This document shows, piece after piece, positions 6,579 through 14,541 of a stretch of DNA of 18,112 nt. How positions within the stretch are numbered: position 1 is the first letter of the stretch; every line of letters begins with the position of its first letter. The stretch is from F23-B02 sp963620985 (GTDB lineage: Bacteria; Bacillota; Clostridia; Oscillospirales; Oscillospiraceae), in the NCBI GenBank assembly GCA_963620985.1, contig CAVFCI010000042.1, positions 1-18,112 on the forward strand, in the 5' to 3' direction. The position numbers and the translations under genes were made by a program. The notes under the pieces are model-generated. The model saw only the letters and a program-made list of their open reading frames with translations. It made no database searches and had not been told where the DNA came from.

Positions 6579-7394
6579 ATGAAATTTACAAAAATGCACG
6601 GTGCAGGCAACGATTTTGTCATAATAAACACTCTCACGGAGGAGCTTGAGCTCTCCTCTGTCCCCTGCCTTGCACGAACGCTGTGCAGCCGCAGGACAGG
6701 CATAGGCGCGGACGGGCTCATGCTCGTAGCTCCGGCGCAGGGCGATGCCGACTACCGGCTGCTGTTTTATAACTCCGACGGCAGTCTCGGCGAAATGTGC
6801 GGCAACGGGGCGCGGTGCATTGCCCGCTACGGCTATGAGCACGGCCTTGCCGGAGATACGCAGCGCATAGAAACGACAGCCGGTCTCGTCACCGGCGAGC
6901 GGATGGATAAATCGCTCTACCGCATACGCCTCAACGATCCCTCGGTCATCGACCTTCACCGTGAGGCAGAAGGCTGCATCTGCGCGTACATAGAGCTCGG
7001 CGAGCCCGGCATCCCTCACGCAGTGCTTATCAAAGACGACTGGGACAGCGTGCCTGAGGACGGGCTTCGCGAACTCGGCAGGGCGCTCAGGTACTCCCCC
7101 GCCTTCCCCAAGGGTGCAAACGTGAGCTTTGTCAGGCTCACAGACAGGGACAGGATAAAGGCCGTCACCTACGAGCGCGGCGTTGAGGACTTCACCCTTG
7201 CCTGCGGCACCGGCTGCGGCAGCATCACGACTGCGCTGACGCTCATGGGGCTGGTATCCGGCGAGAACGTGAGGATATCCATGCCCGGCGGCGAGCTGTT
7301 CGTTTCGCTCACGCACGCGGGCTGCTCTGTGCATGACGTGTATCTCACCGGTCCGACCTGCGTGGTATTCGAGGGAGAAACGAAGGAGATTTAA
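6579..7394 (+). CDS. dapF: Diaminopimelate epimerase
   Basis: A 271-aa cytoplasmic, cofactor-independent racemase that converts LL-diaminopimelate to meso-diaminopimelate for lysine and peptidoglycan synthesis. The N-terminus MKFTKMHGAGNDFVIIN is typical. The two catalytic cysteines are seen as Cys74 in the NSDGSLGEMCGNGARC region and Cys209 in ERGVEDFTLACGTGCGS. The conserved PKGANVSFV segment is also present. The start is ATG at 6579, with GGAGG a few bases upstream; the open frame extends further left but lacks family similarity there. The usual length is about 270-280 aa, so it is complete. It is convergent with the GNAT gene, only 39 bp apart, with no clear terminator between them. No other lysine genes are nearby. 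Confidence 0.96.
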   Translation: MKFTKMHGAGNDFVIINTLTEELELSSVPCLARTLCSRRTGIGADGLMLVAPAQGDADYRLLFYNSDGSLGEMCGNGARCIARYGYEHGLAGDTQRIETTAGLVTGERMDKSLYRIRLNDPSVIDLHREAEGCICAYIELGEPGIPHAVLIKDDWDSVPEDGLRELGRALRYSPAFPKGANVSFVRLTDRDRIKAVTYERGVEDFTLACGTGCGSITTALTLMGLVSGENVRISMPGGELFVSLTHAGCSVHDVYLTGPTCVVFEGETKEI

Positions 7395-7433
7395 GAGCAA
7401 AGCCTCAGATCATCTGACCGAAGTGGTTTTTCG

Positions 7434-8066
7434 TCATACGGTTTTCACAAAGCTCCAGTTTTGGATCGTCTGCCCGCCGTGCGTGAGGCTGCGCCCTGCA
7501 AAGCAGTCAAAGCCGTTCCTTTTGTAGAATGTGCAGTTTTTCTCAGTATTCGTAGTAAGGGCGAGCTCTCCGCCGCCGTTATTCTTTATATACGGTATCA
7601 GGCAGTCGTTTATCATGCCGCTGCCGAGGCCGCAGCCCTTCATCCCCATGTCTACCGCCAACAGCTCAATATACCATGCGCTTGGATGCTGCTCTGCACA
7701 GTCAAGGTGTCCCTCCTCGGAAATGCTGAAGAAATCAAGTATTTTTGAAAAACCGACCGGAAACAGCAGGCTCACGCCGCCCGACAGGATATAGTCCCAA
7801 ACGCTTATGCGTCTTTTGGATGGGTCTTGCAGAAGCGCCGCCGAAACTATCCCTCCGTTTCTTACTCCGACAAAGCACTTATGCTGCTTCATATTCGCCC
7901 GCGTGTGCACCCTGTGCAGCTTTTCGATATAAGTAAAATACTCATTTTCGCTGTCAAAGGCACGCTGAAAAGCAAAGTCAAAGAACGGGTAGTGCCCGAA
8001 CGACAGCGTTGCAAGCTTTGAGATATATGCAGCTTCATCTGGTCTTGCCTCACGGTATTCGATCAT
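7434..8066 (-). CDS. GNAT-family N-acetyltransferase
   Basis: A 210-aa cytoplasmic protein. The acetyl-CoA-binding motif A is seen in VDMGMKGCGLGSGMI (about residues 145-160), preceded by the beta-strand AWYIELLAV and followed by LALTTNTEKNCTFYKRNGF, the usual motif-B end where substrate and CoA meet. The N-terminal half (MIEYREARPDEAAYISKLA) is a normal GNAT start. The substrate is unknown. ATG at 8066 is chosen because GGAGG stands 9 nt upstream; a longer frame to 8123 exists but has no ribosome-binding site and no similarity. It is divergent from the TetR-family gene, so it is a candidate target of that regulator. Confidence 0.88.
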   Translation of the reverse strand: MIEYREARPDEAAYISKLATLSFGHYPFFDFAFQRAFDSENEYFTYIEKLHRVHTRANMKQHKCFVGVRNGGIVSAALLQDPSKRRISVWDYILSGGVSLLFPVGFSKILDFFSISEEGHLDCAEQHPSAWYIELLAVDMGMKGCGLGSGMINDCLIPYIKNNGGGELALTTNTEKNCTFYKRNGFDCFAGRSLTHGGQTIQNWSFVKTV

Positions 8067-8108
8067 TTTAATTGTCCTCCTATACGCATGAATTTTTATA
8101 AACACCTG

Positions 8109-8137
8109 TTTACTAATGCGCATGTATGCAGTATAAT
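8109..8137 (+). promoter_or_regulatory. Sigma-A promoter of the TetR-family gene
   Basis: TTTACT (8109-8114), 17-bp spacer, TATAAT (8132-8137). The spacer contains one copy of the palindrome ATGCGCAT. Confidence 0.65.
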
Positions 8138-8151
8138 AAGCCTATGCGCAT
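8116..8151. promoter_or_regulatory. Twin palindromic candidate operators
   Basis: The self-complementary octamer ATGCGCAT occurs at 8116-8123, inside the promoter spacer, and again at 8144-8151, just after the expected transcription start, with centres 28 bp apart. This position fits autorepression by the downstream TetR-family protein and possible control of the divergent acetyltransferase. Confidence 0.5.
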
Positions 8152-8190
8152 AAGCCAATACTCAGCTTTAAGACAGCCGTGCATTACTGC

Positions 8191-8209
8191 ACAGCTTATC
8201 GCAAGCTGT
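8191..8209 (+). promoter_or_regulatory. Leader hairpin before the TetR-family gene
   Basis: ACAGCTT / AAGCTGT (8191-8197 and 8203-8209) with a 5-nt loop stands directly before the GGGAGG ribosome-binding site. GTGCA/TGCAC forms a second small hairpin at 8179-8192. The function is unknown. Confidence 0.35.
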
Positions 8210-8224
8210 TCACGGGAGGTAGCT

Positions 8225-8776
8225 ATGGAGGACAGGCGAACGAGGAAAACAAAAAAGGCGATCGAAAGCAGCTTTCTTACTCTGCTCGGGCAAAAAAGCC
8301 TCGGCAGGATCACCGTTGCGGAGCTATGCCGCATGGCTGACATCGGACGCGGCACGTTTTATCTGCATTACACGGACGTGTACGAGCTTTATGGCAAGGT
8401 CGAAAACGAGGCCGGTGCAGGACTGTACAGGCTGTTTGAGGATGCTTTTCCCTCGACAGACAGGGAGAACAGCAGAAGGCTTGCCTATGGGCTGACAGCT
8501 TACATAGAGGAAAAGCGCGAGTTGTTTTTATTGCTCAGCCGAGAGGATAACCGCTCCTCGCTTCAACGGATCACACGGCAGCTGAACGAAAAGGTCATAA
8601 ACGAAAACCGCCTGCTGCACCCTGATGGCAACGTCCGATATGACGCTATGGAGTCTGTTTTCGTTGTTTCCGGCATAACGGGCGTTCTGGAAGAGTGGCT
8701 AAAGGGCGGAATGTCGGCTTCGCGCGATGAGGTCGCCGCCGCGCTCGACGAAATACTGTGCAAGATAAACGTGTAG
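8225..8776 (+). CDS. TetR/AcrR-family transcriptional regulator
   Basis: A 183-aa one-component DNA-binding regulator. The N-terminal domain has the usual TetR helix-turn-helix at about residues 27-52 (ITVAELCRMADIGRGTFYLHYTDVYEL), with the signature GRGTFYLHY. The C-terminal two thirds are helical and would form the dimer and ligand pocket (GLTAYIEEKRELFLLLSRED). The arrangement resembles DhaS/YbiH-like members with a TetR_C_7-type C-terminus; the ligand cannot be predicted. The start is ATG 8225, with GGGAGG at 8214-8219 giving 5-nt spacing. Earlier in-frame starts lie within the promoter. Its own promoter carries palindromes that are likely operators. It is followed by a strong terminator. 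Confidence 0.9.
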   Translation: MEDRRTRKTKKAIESSFLTLLGQKSLGRITVAELCRMADIGRGTFYLHYTDVYELYGKVENEAGAGLYRLFEDAFPSTDRENSRRLAYGLTAYIEEKRELFLLLSREDNRSSLQRITRQLNEKVINENRLLHPDGNVRYDAMESVFVVSGITGVLEEWLKGGMSASRDEVAAALDEILCKINV

Positions 8777-8778
8777 AA

Positions 8779-8812
8779 AACGCCGCTCAGTCCGAGCGGC
8801 GTTTGAGTTTTT
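8779..8812. terminator. Bidirectional terminator
   Basis: Stem AACGCCGCTC / GAGCGGCGTT (8779-8788 and 8794-8803) with an AGTCC loop, then TTGAGTTTTT. On the opposite strand a run of four T follows the stem, so it can also end the minus-strand dehydratase operon that stops at 8811. Confidence 0.85.
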
Positions 8813-8981
8813 ACACATACTGCTTTCTTGGGATGCGGTCGTAGTTCCACAGAAGGATGGGCTCGACGCAGTAGGCGAGGAATTTCATATCGAGGTTAAA
8901 GAAGTATATCGCAAAGGTCACGGCGAAAAGTCCCGCTCCGCCGCCGAGCATTTTTATGGGCAGCATTTTAAGTTTTGACAT
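8811..8981 (-). CDS. Tiny single-helix membrane protein of dehydratase operon 1
   Basis: A 56-aa protein of unknown function. After a short basic N-terminus (MSKLKMLPIK) comes one hydrophobic helix (about 11-31, MLGGGAGLFAVTFAIYFFN) ending in NLDM, then an amphipathic tail ending KQYV. The second operon encodes a clear relative in the same position; from the shared Lys onward 17 of 47 residues are identical without gaps, including the string FNLDM. The start is ATG 8981; AAGGAGG overlaps the TAA of the dehydratase A gene upstream, which lies 14 bp away, so the genes are translationally close. A membrane anchor or assembly partner for the dehydratase is inferred from the conserved pairing. Confidence 0.75.
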   Translation of the reverse strand: MSKLKMLPIKMLGGGAGLFAVTFAIYFFNLDMKFLAYCVEPILLWNYDRIPRKQYV

Positions 8982-8995
8982 ATCGTTTCTCCTCC

Positions 8996-10576
8996 TTACC
9001 ATGCGTGCTCATCCGGCAGGACCTCTATAGTGGGGTCTATCGGCTCTTCACGCATAACGGTGCGCATGTACTGATTGAACTGCTCGCGGATCGCCTGACG
9101 GGAATATACCCGCGGATCGGCAAGGTCGTGGCAGACCCAGACGAGGTGTATGCCGCGCTCTCTCGCCTGCTCCTCGAACTGGCCGTGCATGCCGGTCAGC
9201 GCCTTGCAGGACATGTGCTCCCACATCATGACCATGTCGGCGTTCATCCTCTCGCAGTATTCCCAGAGCTCGTCAACGAGCACCTTGTAGCCGCCGTGGG
9301 TGTGGTTGCGCATGATCATGTTCATCGTGAGCCACGCCATATCGTAATATGCCTGCTCGCGGTTTTCGGGCGTATCCTCCTCGGCTATCTCCTCGCTTAT
9401 GACCATCGAGAGCATATCCGTCAGCGGCACAACGCCCCAGCACTGGATCATCCAGTAGAGCATATCTATGATATACTGCGGCTGCACGCCCCAGACGATG
9501 CATCTGTGGCGGTACTCGGGTGCCATCATGGTCTTGTTCTTATAGCCCTGCTGCACGAGCTTCATTATCTTCCTGTCTATCTCGACAAAGGCGGGGTAGC
9601 GTCCGCAGTTGCCCATGTAGTTTGTGTCGTTATACAGCGAGAACACCGCGCCGACAAACTGCGGATACGGCGTGCTGTTGACCTCAAGCCAGCTCACGCG
9701 GTTGCGCGTCGTATTGTTTACGCGCTTGGCGCACTCAAAATATGCGTTCCAGTCCCACTTCTCGCCGGTCTTCTCTTCTATAAACTTTATGGCGGCCTTG
9801 ACATCGTTTGCGGCGTAGCGCTGAACATCCTCCTGAGTGTGGCGCATGGGCGCTACGAGCTGGAAGGTCGGTATTCCGTATTCGCGCTCGAGGCGCTTTG
9901 CGATAAGCCCGTTGCCCATGAGCGAGCCGTCGCAGGTCGTGTTTACCTGAACGGCGCACTTGCCGAGCACGGGGAAGTCGTCGTCGATGGAAACTCCGAG
10001 CTCCGCCTCCGGCATGGGGCACACATCGCCCGGGATGCCGAACTGCTGGGCAACATCAAGGTAGTGCAGACCCGAGTTTTGGTTGAGCAGGTTTGCCGAG
10101 AACATCGTCGGCACCTCGCGCAGGATGCAGTTGAGCGTCGGGAAGCCCATCATGACGGCTGTCATTGCGTTTTCGTCCCAGAGGACGCATTTTTCGGAGT
10201 ATTTTACATTGTTGCCGGTTCTGCGGTCGCCCTTTATCGAGTTATCTATGCACTGGGCAACGTCCTTTACGACGAAGTCCATGGCCGTGTGGGTTATGCG
10301 CAGGGGCTCGTCGCGCAGGCCGATGGTGAATTTATCGAGCATGTGAGGCACGGCGAGGTAGTTTGCAAACCATCTGTAGCGGAACATCGCCTTCACGTTG
10401 CGCGGCTTTATTATGACCCTTGCGAGTATCGACAGAAGATAGAGCCAGCGGCTGTAATCATACAGCGTGTCCTTCAGACCGCGCCACTCGCGGCGGCGGC
10501 GTACCTTGCCCTGATCATACAGAACGCCAAGCTGCTTCTCGCCCTTGCGCTCCTTATCGTTTACTACGATCGCCAT
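8996..10576 (-). CDS. 2-hydroxyacyl-CoA dehydratase family protein, subunit A (operon 1)
   Basis: A 526-aa subunit of the HgdA/FldB/BcrB family. These heterodimers use an Fe-S-cluster-borne electron to remove water from (R)-2-hydroxyacyl-CoA by a ketyl-radical mechanism, or reduce aromatic CoA rings. Three cysteines conserved with the paralogue are Cys186 (FGIPGDVC), Cys215 (NTTCD) and Cys457 (HMSCKAL), probably ligands of a [4Fe-4S] cluster. The first 100 residues are not typical of the family: a basic RRREWRGLKDT block (27-37), then a hydrophobic aromatic stretch (YSRWLYLLSILARVII) that may touch the membrane. The C-terminus EEPIDPT also recurs in the paralogue. Its ATG overlaps the TAA of gene B (TAATG), with GGGAGG upstream, so it is co-translated. 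The substrate is unknown; the activator ATPase is absent from the window. Confidence 0.88.
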   Translation of the reverse strand: MAIVVNDKERKGEKQLGVLYDQGKVRRRREWRGLKDTLYDYSRWLYLLSILARVIIKPRNVKAMFRYRWFANYLAVPHMLDKFTIGLRDEPLRITHTAMDFVVKDVAQCIDNSIKGDRRTGNNVKYSEKCVLWDENAMTAVMMGFPTLNCILREVPTMFSANLLNQNSGLHYLDVAQQFGIPGDVCPMPEAELGVSIDDDFPVLGKCAVQVNTTCDGSLMGNGLIAKRLEREYGIPTFQLVAPMRHTQEDVQRYAANDVKAAIKFIEEKTGEKWDWNAYFECAKRVNNTTRNRVSWLEVNSTPYPQFVGAVFSLYNDTNYMGNCGRYPAFVEIDRKIMKLVQQGYKNKTMMAPEYRHRCIVWGVQPQYIIDMLYWMIQCWGVVPLTDMLSMVISEEIAEEDTPENREQAYYDMAWLTMNMIMRNHTHGGYKVLVDELWEYCERMNADMVMMWEHMSCKALTGMHGQFEEQARERGIHLVWVCHDLADPRVYSRQAIREQFNQYMRTVMREEPIDPTIEVLPDEHAW

Positions 10577-11772
10577 TACTTTGCACCTCCCTGAAGCTTC
10601 TTGATCTCAATACTCTCTACAAACGCCTGAACACGGGTGCGCATCTGTCCGACGGATGAGCTTATGTTATACGGCCTGTCAACGGACAGAACGGGATAGT
10701 TATAATCCTCGCGCAGCATGGTCGAGCCGAGAAGCCGCTCATATGCCCACGGGTCGCAGAACTTTATCTGCTGGTATATGATGCCATCGGCCTTATATTC
10801 CCTTGCAATGTCGTTTACATACGCCTTGCGGCCATAGACCTTTTCCATGTTGAACATACGCGGGCAGTGACCGTTATAGACATAGTGGCGGCAGAGCTGC
10901 GTGAGCGCGTCCTCTTCGTCATTGAGCGCTATCTCCATTCTGCCGGGCAGTGAGCCGAAGCAGAAGCGGTCGGCGCAGACATACGCGCCGGTTTCCTCGA
11001 TGAGCTTAATAAAGCCGCTGTCATCGACCTCGGAGCCGACGACGGCTATCCTTGCACGGTATTCCTTATCCTCGGGCTCGCGCGTTTTTATCTCCTCGAG
11101 CGTTTCCTCGAGCCTGTCGATAATGAGATATTGCGGCATAACGTAGCTTGCGAGGGTCAGGATGTGGAACTCATAGCCCGTGATGCGGGGCTTTGCCTCC
11201 TTGCGGAAGCTGCCGATCTCTGTTATGACGCGGCAGACGCGGTTATGCTCCTCAACAGCTCTTCGTATCGCCGCATCGGAAATGTCGATGCCGTAATTTT
11301 CGTGCAGCGGCTTTAGTATGTGGTTTTTGCACTGGAGCGTGAGCAGCTCAACGCCGTTATCGTCTGCCTTGAGCGGTATCTCCATAAACTCATGGAAGAA
11401 CTTATCGTTGCCCTCCCCCATGGTTTTGAGAAGCTCCATGTTCTCCACGCAGCGGTTTATCATCGTGCAGCCGTCCGGCGCTATGACGCAGTCGGCAAAG
11501 TTGAAGCCGCCCTCGATGGCGCGCTCCAGAAGTGCCCGCGAGGTCTCGCACAGGAAGCTCGTCATGTAGTATGTTGCGATATCCATCGAGCCGGTGTTCG
11601 GTGCATGCAGGCGGATGCCGAAGGTACCGCCGAGGTTCATAAGCGGCTCCGGCGTGTTCTCGCAGACAAACGCGACGCAGATCTTCCCTTCCCTTTTGGC
11701 CTGACCGATGAGCTCATTGTTCGCCTCCTGAAGGAGGTTTTCAAACCAGTTCAGATGCTTCAGGTCTCTCAT
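10576..11772 (-). CDS. 2-hydroxyacyl-CoA dehydratase family protein, subunit B (operon 1)
   Basis: A 398-aa subunit of the HgdB/FldC family, first gene of the operon. Cys75 (FLCETS), Cys102 (DGCTMINR) and Cys339 (KFCDPWAYE) fit the usual three Fe-S cluster ligands. The family C-terminal signature SVGQMRTRVQAFVE is present, as is a second Rossmann-like half with VVGSEVDDSGFIKLIEETGA. The start is ATG 11772, with GGGGGAG 7 nt upstream; a longer frame begins at 11793 without similarity to the paralogue. The paralogue in operon 2 has exactly the same length with the chosen starts (398 aa) and the same N-terminus MRDLKHL. Substrates of family members include 2-hydroxyglutaryl-, lactyl-, phenyllactyl- and 2-hydroxyisocaproyl-CoA; none can be assigned here. 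Confidence 0.92.
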   Translation of the reverse strand: MRDLKHLNWFENLLQEANNELIGQAKREGKICVAFVCENTPEPLMNLGGTFGIRLHAPNTGSMDIATYYMTSFLCETSRALLERAIEGGFNFADCVIAPDGCTMINRCVENMELLKTMGEGNDKFFHEFMEIPLKADDNGVELLTLQCKNHILKPLHENYGIDISDAAIRRAVEEHNRVCRVITEIGSFRKEAKPRITGYEFHILTLASYVMPQYLIIDRLEETLEEIKTREPEDKEYRARIAVVGSEVDDSGFIKLIEETGAYVCADRFCFGSLPGRMEIALNDEEDALTQLCRHYVYNGHCPRMFNMEKVYGRKAYVNDIAREYKADGIIYQQIKFCDPWAYERLLGSTMLREDYNYPVLSVDRPYNISSSVGQMRTRVQAFVESIEIKKLQGGAK

Positions 11773-11835
11773 TGTTAAACTCCCCCATTTCATGTTTTAT
11801 TCCCGTTTCCATTCCTCGGAATGGTGTCTGTTAAC

Positions 11836-11864
11836 ATTTTAGCATTTCAGGCATTTTATTTCAA
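11836..11864 (-). promoter_or_regulatory. Promoter of dehydratase operon 1
   Basis: Minus strand TTGAAA (11859-11864), 17-bp spacer, TAAAAT (11836-11841), with an extended -10 TG. The predicted leader is about 57 nt. Operon 2 has the same layout. Confidence 0.75.
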
Positions 11865-11866
11865 TA

Positions 11867-11928
11867 TATTTATGCACTTTCTCCATTTTGTATATTATTT
11901 TTACGCTTTTTTGTGTAATATCACAACA
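11867..11928 (-). promoter_or_regulatory. Conserved upstream block of operon 1
   Basis: This AT-rich 62-bp block lies directly upstream of the -35 box. It aligns without gaps with 17911-17972 upstream of operon 2 (43 of 62 identical by hand count), with the same 2-bp distance to the -35 box. Shared strings include TATTTAT, TTTTTGTG and ACAACA (plus-strand reading). It is likely an activator-binding or UP-element region common to both operons. Confidence 0.55.
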
Positions 11929-12012
11929 CAACGCAGGTGTGTGTCTGAATCATTTTATTGTTGTTACAGTCTGCATATTCGTGCGGGCACTGTAATGGGG
12001 GGGGAATAAAAC

Positions 12013-12048
12013 AACACGGCAGGAGCTTTCGCTCCTGCCGTGTTAATT
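12013..12048. terminator. Strong terminator after the 5'-nucleotidase gene
   Basis: A 14-bp perfect stem AACACGGCAGGAGC / GCTCCTGCCGTGTT (12013-12026 and 12031-12044) with a TTTC loop. It lies 16 bp beyond the stop codon of the minus-strand nucleotidase gene. A G8 tract (11997-12004) precedes it. Confidence 0.85.
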
Positions 12049-12063
12049 TACATATGCGTTTTT

Positions 12064-14400
12064 TTACTTTTCCGCTCTTGCGAGGAATACCGCAAGCTGT
12101 GCGCGGGTGCAGACATCGTTGGGGCTGAAGGTGCTGTCGCTTGTGCCATTGGTGATGCCCTGCTCTACTGCCCACGATACGGAGATCGCGTAGTAGCTGT
12201 TGACCTGCGGGACATCCTCAAAATCGCACCATGTTCCGGCATCCTCGGAGCCGTTTGCGCGCCAGATGAAGGTCACGATCTGTGCGCGGACGCAGGGAGC
12301 GTCGGGGCTGAAGGTGGTATCGGTCGTGCCGTTGGTGATGCCCTGCTCTACCGCCCACAGAACGGCCTTTTCATAGAAGCTGCCAGCCTTCACGTCGGTG
12401 AAGGAAGTGGTCTTTGCGGTGGGCTCGGGGCTGCCGGCTGCACGCCAGAGCATGGTGACGGCCTGAGCGCGGCTGCATACCGCATTGGGAGTAAACTCGC
12501 TCTCGCTCGTGCCCTTTACAACGCCGCTCTTGACAAGCTGCATCACGCTGTCATAGTACCATGCGCTCTCCGATACGTCAGTGAAGGGATTTTCAAAGCT
12601 CTTGGCCTCGATCTTCCATGTGGACTTTATCTCGGGCGTGATGGTGCCCTGCTCCTTGATGTAATCTGCAAGCAGGTTGCGCGCCTGACCCTTATCCTCG
12701 CCCTGTATCATGTCGTACTGGGTCGAGTAGATAACGCGGCTCTCGTCGTTGGGAGTGAAGTCGCAGCCGTGCTCATTGATGTAGGTGATGTAATCGCCGC
12801 CGCCGTTGAAGCGGTAGTTATTTATAACGACGGTGAAGGTATCGTCATCGGCTATCTCCTTGCCGTTATAGGTCATGGAGGAAATGCGGCTGCCGGAGGG
12901 AGCGCTCGGATCAATGACATAGCTGAAGCCGTCGCCGTAAATAACATCGTAATAGGTCAGTCCGCCGCTGATGCCGTAGCTGCCGTCGTCGTTGGTCACG
13001 ACCTTGGAGGCCGAGCATTCAAGCCATGTGCGTATCTCCTTGCCGCTCATCGTTATCTGATAGAACCAGTTTTCGTAGCGGTACAGGCTGAACATGTCGC
13101 CGAGCACTATATCGCCCTCGGAAATGAGGTTTTCGGCATTGCCGGAGGTGAGCGGCGCGGTGATGGAAAGCTGCGCAGGCGTATCATCGCTCGTATCGTC
13201 GGGCGTATTCACGCCGCCGCGGTCATACGCGCCCCATATCTGCACCTGATTGATGAGATCGACGAAGGCCGAGGGGCCGGTGCCGAGGCCGCTTGCCGTG
13301 AAGTTGCCGCTTGCCGTGCCGATGCTCTCGAGCATGTAGTCGTTCCATGTCGCGTCCTCATAGGGCTGAAGAGCCGCAACGAGCTCGGCATCGGGCTCAT
13401 AGAGCGCGGTCTTCTTTTCTGCCATGGGAACGCTCTGTGCGTCAACGGTGTATTCGCCGGTGGTCTTATTGTAGGTGAAAAGTGCGCGGCCTACTGCTGC
13501 GGCCTTGGTGCTCGGGGAAATGACGGGGATCTCCTTGCCGTCGGTGTTTTCGATCATGGTAACGCCGTTGCGGTGCTCATGGCCGGAGAAAACGAGGTCG
13601 ATGCTGTCGGTCGTGGAAACGAGCTCGCGGATGAAGTCGGACAGCTTCGAATCACCGTCTATGCCGCTGTGGCTGACGAGAACGATGAGGTCTGCCTGCT
13701 CCTGCATCTCCTTCTCATAGTGCTTATAGGTCTCAATAACACCGGCAAAATAAATGCCCTCCCAGTGCTCGGGAACGTCCCAGTTGGAGATGTTGGGGTT
13801 GCCGATACCCATAACAGCGACCTTTACGCCGTCATAGTCCTTGATGACGTAGGGCGCATAGCCGTTCCATGTTTTCCAGTCCTTGCTCTCGTCGCTGTTG
13901 CTGCTCGCGTCGAGGTAGTTTGCCATGGAAACGCCGACCTGCGACTCGGTCTCGGTGGACTCGGAGGTGAGGTAGTCGAGCTGGCGCTGGAGTATATCCA
14001 GACCGTAGTTGAACTCATGGTTGCCGACGACCCACATATCATAGTCGAGCATACGCATGACCTTCATTGCCGGATCCTGTGCATCCTGCTGCATGAAAGC
14101 GTAGTAGTAGGTCAGCGGCGTGCCCTGAACGGTATCGCCGGAGTCACTGAGGAACACGTTATCGTACTCGGCACGCTGCTGCTTTATATAAGTCGCAACG
14201 CGCGTCATGGACTGATAATGCGTTCCGGACTGATCTGCGTCCTTGGTGTAGTCAGTTGCAAACTGCTGTCCGTGAACATCGGATGTGTCGAGGAAGAGGA
14301 TCTGCACCTCATCCCCATCCGCAAGTGCTGCGGGCATCAGCGTTACAAGCATGCACAGCGCAAGCATGAACGCAAGCAGGCGCGATAGTCTTTTCTTCAT
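12064..14400 (-). CDS. SLH-anchored 5'-nucleotidase / cyclic phosphodiesterase family protein
   Basis: A 778-aa secreted enzyme of the UshA/CpdB/YfkN type that should release phosphate from nucleotides outside the cell. Residues 1-27 are a signal peptide (MKKR, hydrophobic core, then ALA). The metallophosphoesterase domain (about 30-330) shows the metal ligands Asp41 and His43 (DVHGQ), Asp89 (SGDT), Asn127-His128 (GNHEFNYG), then LVSHSGID and FSGHEHR. The 5'-nucleotidase C-terminal domain (about 370-590) includes ITMSGKEIRTWLE and VVINNYRFNGGGDY for base stacking. Three SLH repeats from about 604 tether it to the cell wall. AAAGGAGA lies 8 nt before the ATG. It sits 141 bp downstream of the zinc-ribbon gene of operon 2, with no strong terminator between, so partial read-through is possible. 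Confidence 0.93.
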   Translation of the reverse strand: MKKRLSRLLAFMLALCMLVTLMPAALADGDEVQILFLDTSDVHGQQFATDYTKDADQSGTHYQSMTRVATYIKQQRAEYDNVFLSDSGDTVQGTPLTYYYAFMQQDAQDPAMKVMRMLDYDMWVVGNHEFNYGLDILQRQLDYLTSESTETESQVGVSMANYLDASSNSDESKDWKTWNGYAPYVIKDYDGVKVAVMGIGNPNISNWDVPEHWEGIYFAGVIETYKHYEKEMQEQADLIVLVSHSGIDGDSKLSDFIRELVSTTDSIDLVFSGHEHRNGVTMIENTDGKEIPVISPSTKAAAVGRALFTYNKTTGEYTVDAQSVPMAEKKTALYEPDAELVAALQPYEDATWNDYMLESIGTASGNFTASGLGTGPSAFVDLINQVQIWGAYDRGGVNTPDDTSDDTPAQLSITAPLTSGNAENLISEGDIVLGDMFSLYRYENWFYQITMSGKEIRTWLECSASKVVTNDDGSYGISGGLTYYDVIYGDGFSYVIDPSAPSGSRISSMTYNGKEIADDDTFTVVINNYRFNGGGDYITYINEHGCDFTPNDESRVIYSTQYDMIQGEDKGQARNLLADYIKEQGTITPEIKSTWKIEAKSFENPFTDVSESAWYYDSVMQLVKSGVVKGTSESEFTPNAVCSRAQAVTMLWRAAGSPEPTAKTTSFTDVKAGSFYEKAVLWAVEQGITNGTTDTTFSPDAPCVRAQIVTFIWRANGSEDAGTWCDFEDVPQVNSYYAISVSWAVEQGITNGTSDSTFSPNDVCTRAQLAVFLARAEK

Positions 14401-14456
14401 TCAAATGGTCTCCTTTATCATTTTTTCGGGCGGCGGAAGCCGTCCCCCTCATCACA

Positions 14457-14485
14457 AATATAAAGCATTTTAGAGCTAAAGTCCA
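14457..14485 (-). promoter_or_regulatory. Candidate promoter of the 5'-nucleotidase gene
   Basis: Minus strand TGGACT (14480-14485), 17-bp spacer, TATATT (14457-14462). A GC-rich hairpin (near 14428-14445) lies in the leader between this and the ribosome-binding site. An alternative weaker pair, TTGTAG and TATATA, lies about 30 bp upstream. Confidence 0.4.
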
Positions 14486-14541
14486 GCCTATATACTTTTT
14501 TCGGCGTTATCTACAAGCCTATGCTTTCAAAAATTGAACTT

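Noticed and set aside
7395..7433. TCAGATcATCTGA as a terminator between dapF and the acetyltransferase gene
   Set aside because: The loop is a single base and no T-run follows, so it is not a convincing terminator.
8975..10594. A 539-codon plus-strand open frame
   Set aside because: It is the antisense shadow of dehydratase subunit A1. It has no ribosome-binding site and no recognisable motifs.
11997..12004. A G8 homopolymer as a possible phase-variation tract
   Set aside because: It lies between a terminator and the upstream block of operon 1, outside any coding frame or promoter box, so no switching effect can be argued.
12040..14388. A 782-codon plus-strand open frame
   Set aside because: It lies opposite the 5'-nucleotidase gene, which has a signal peptide, metal-binding motifs and a ribosome-binding site. 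The translation is Ala/Val/Gly/His-rich without domains, a normal antisense shadow in GC-rich coding DNA.
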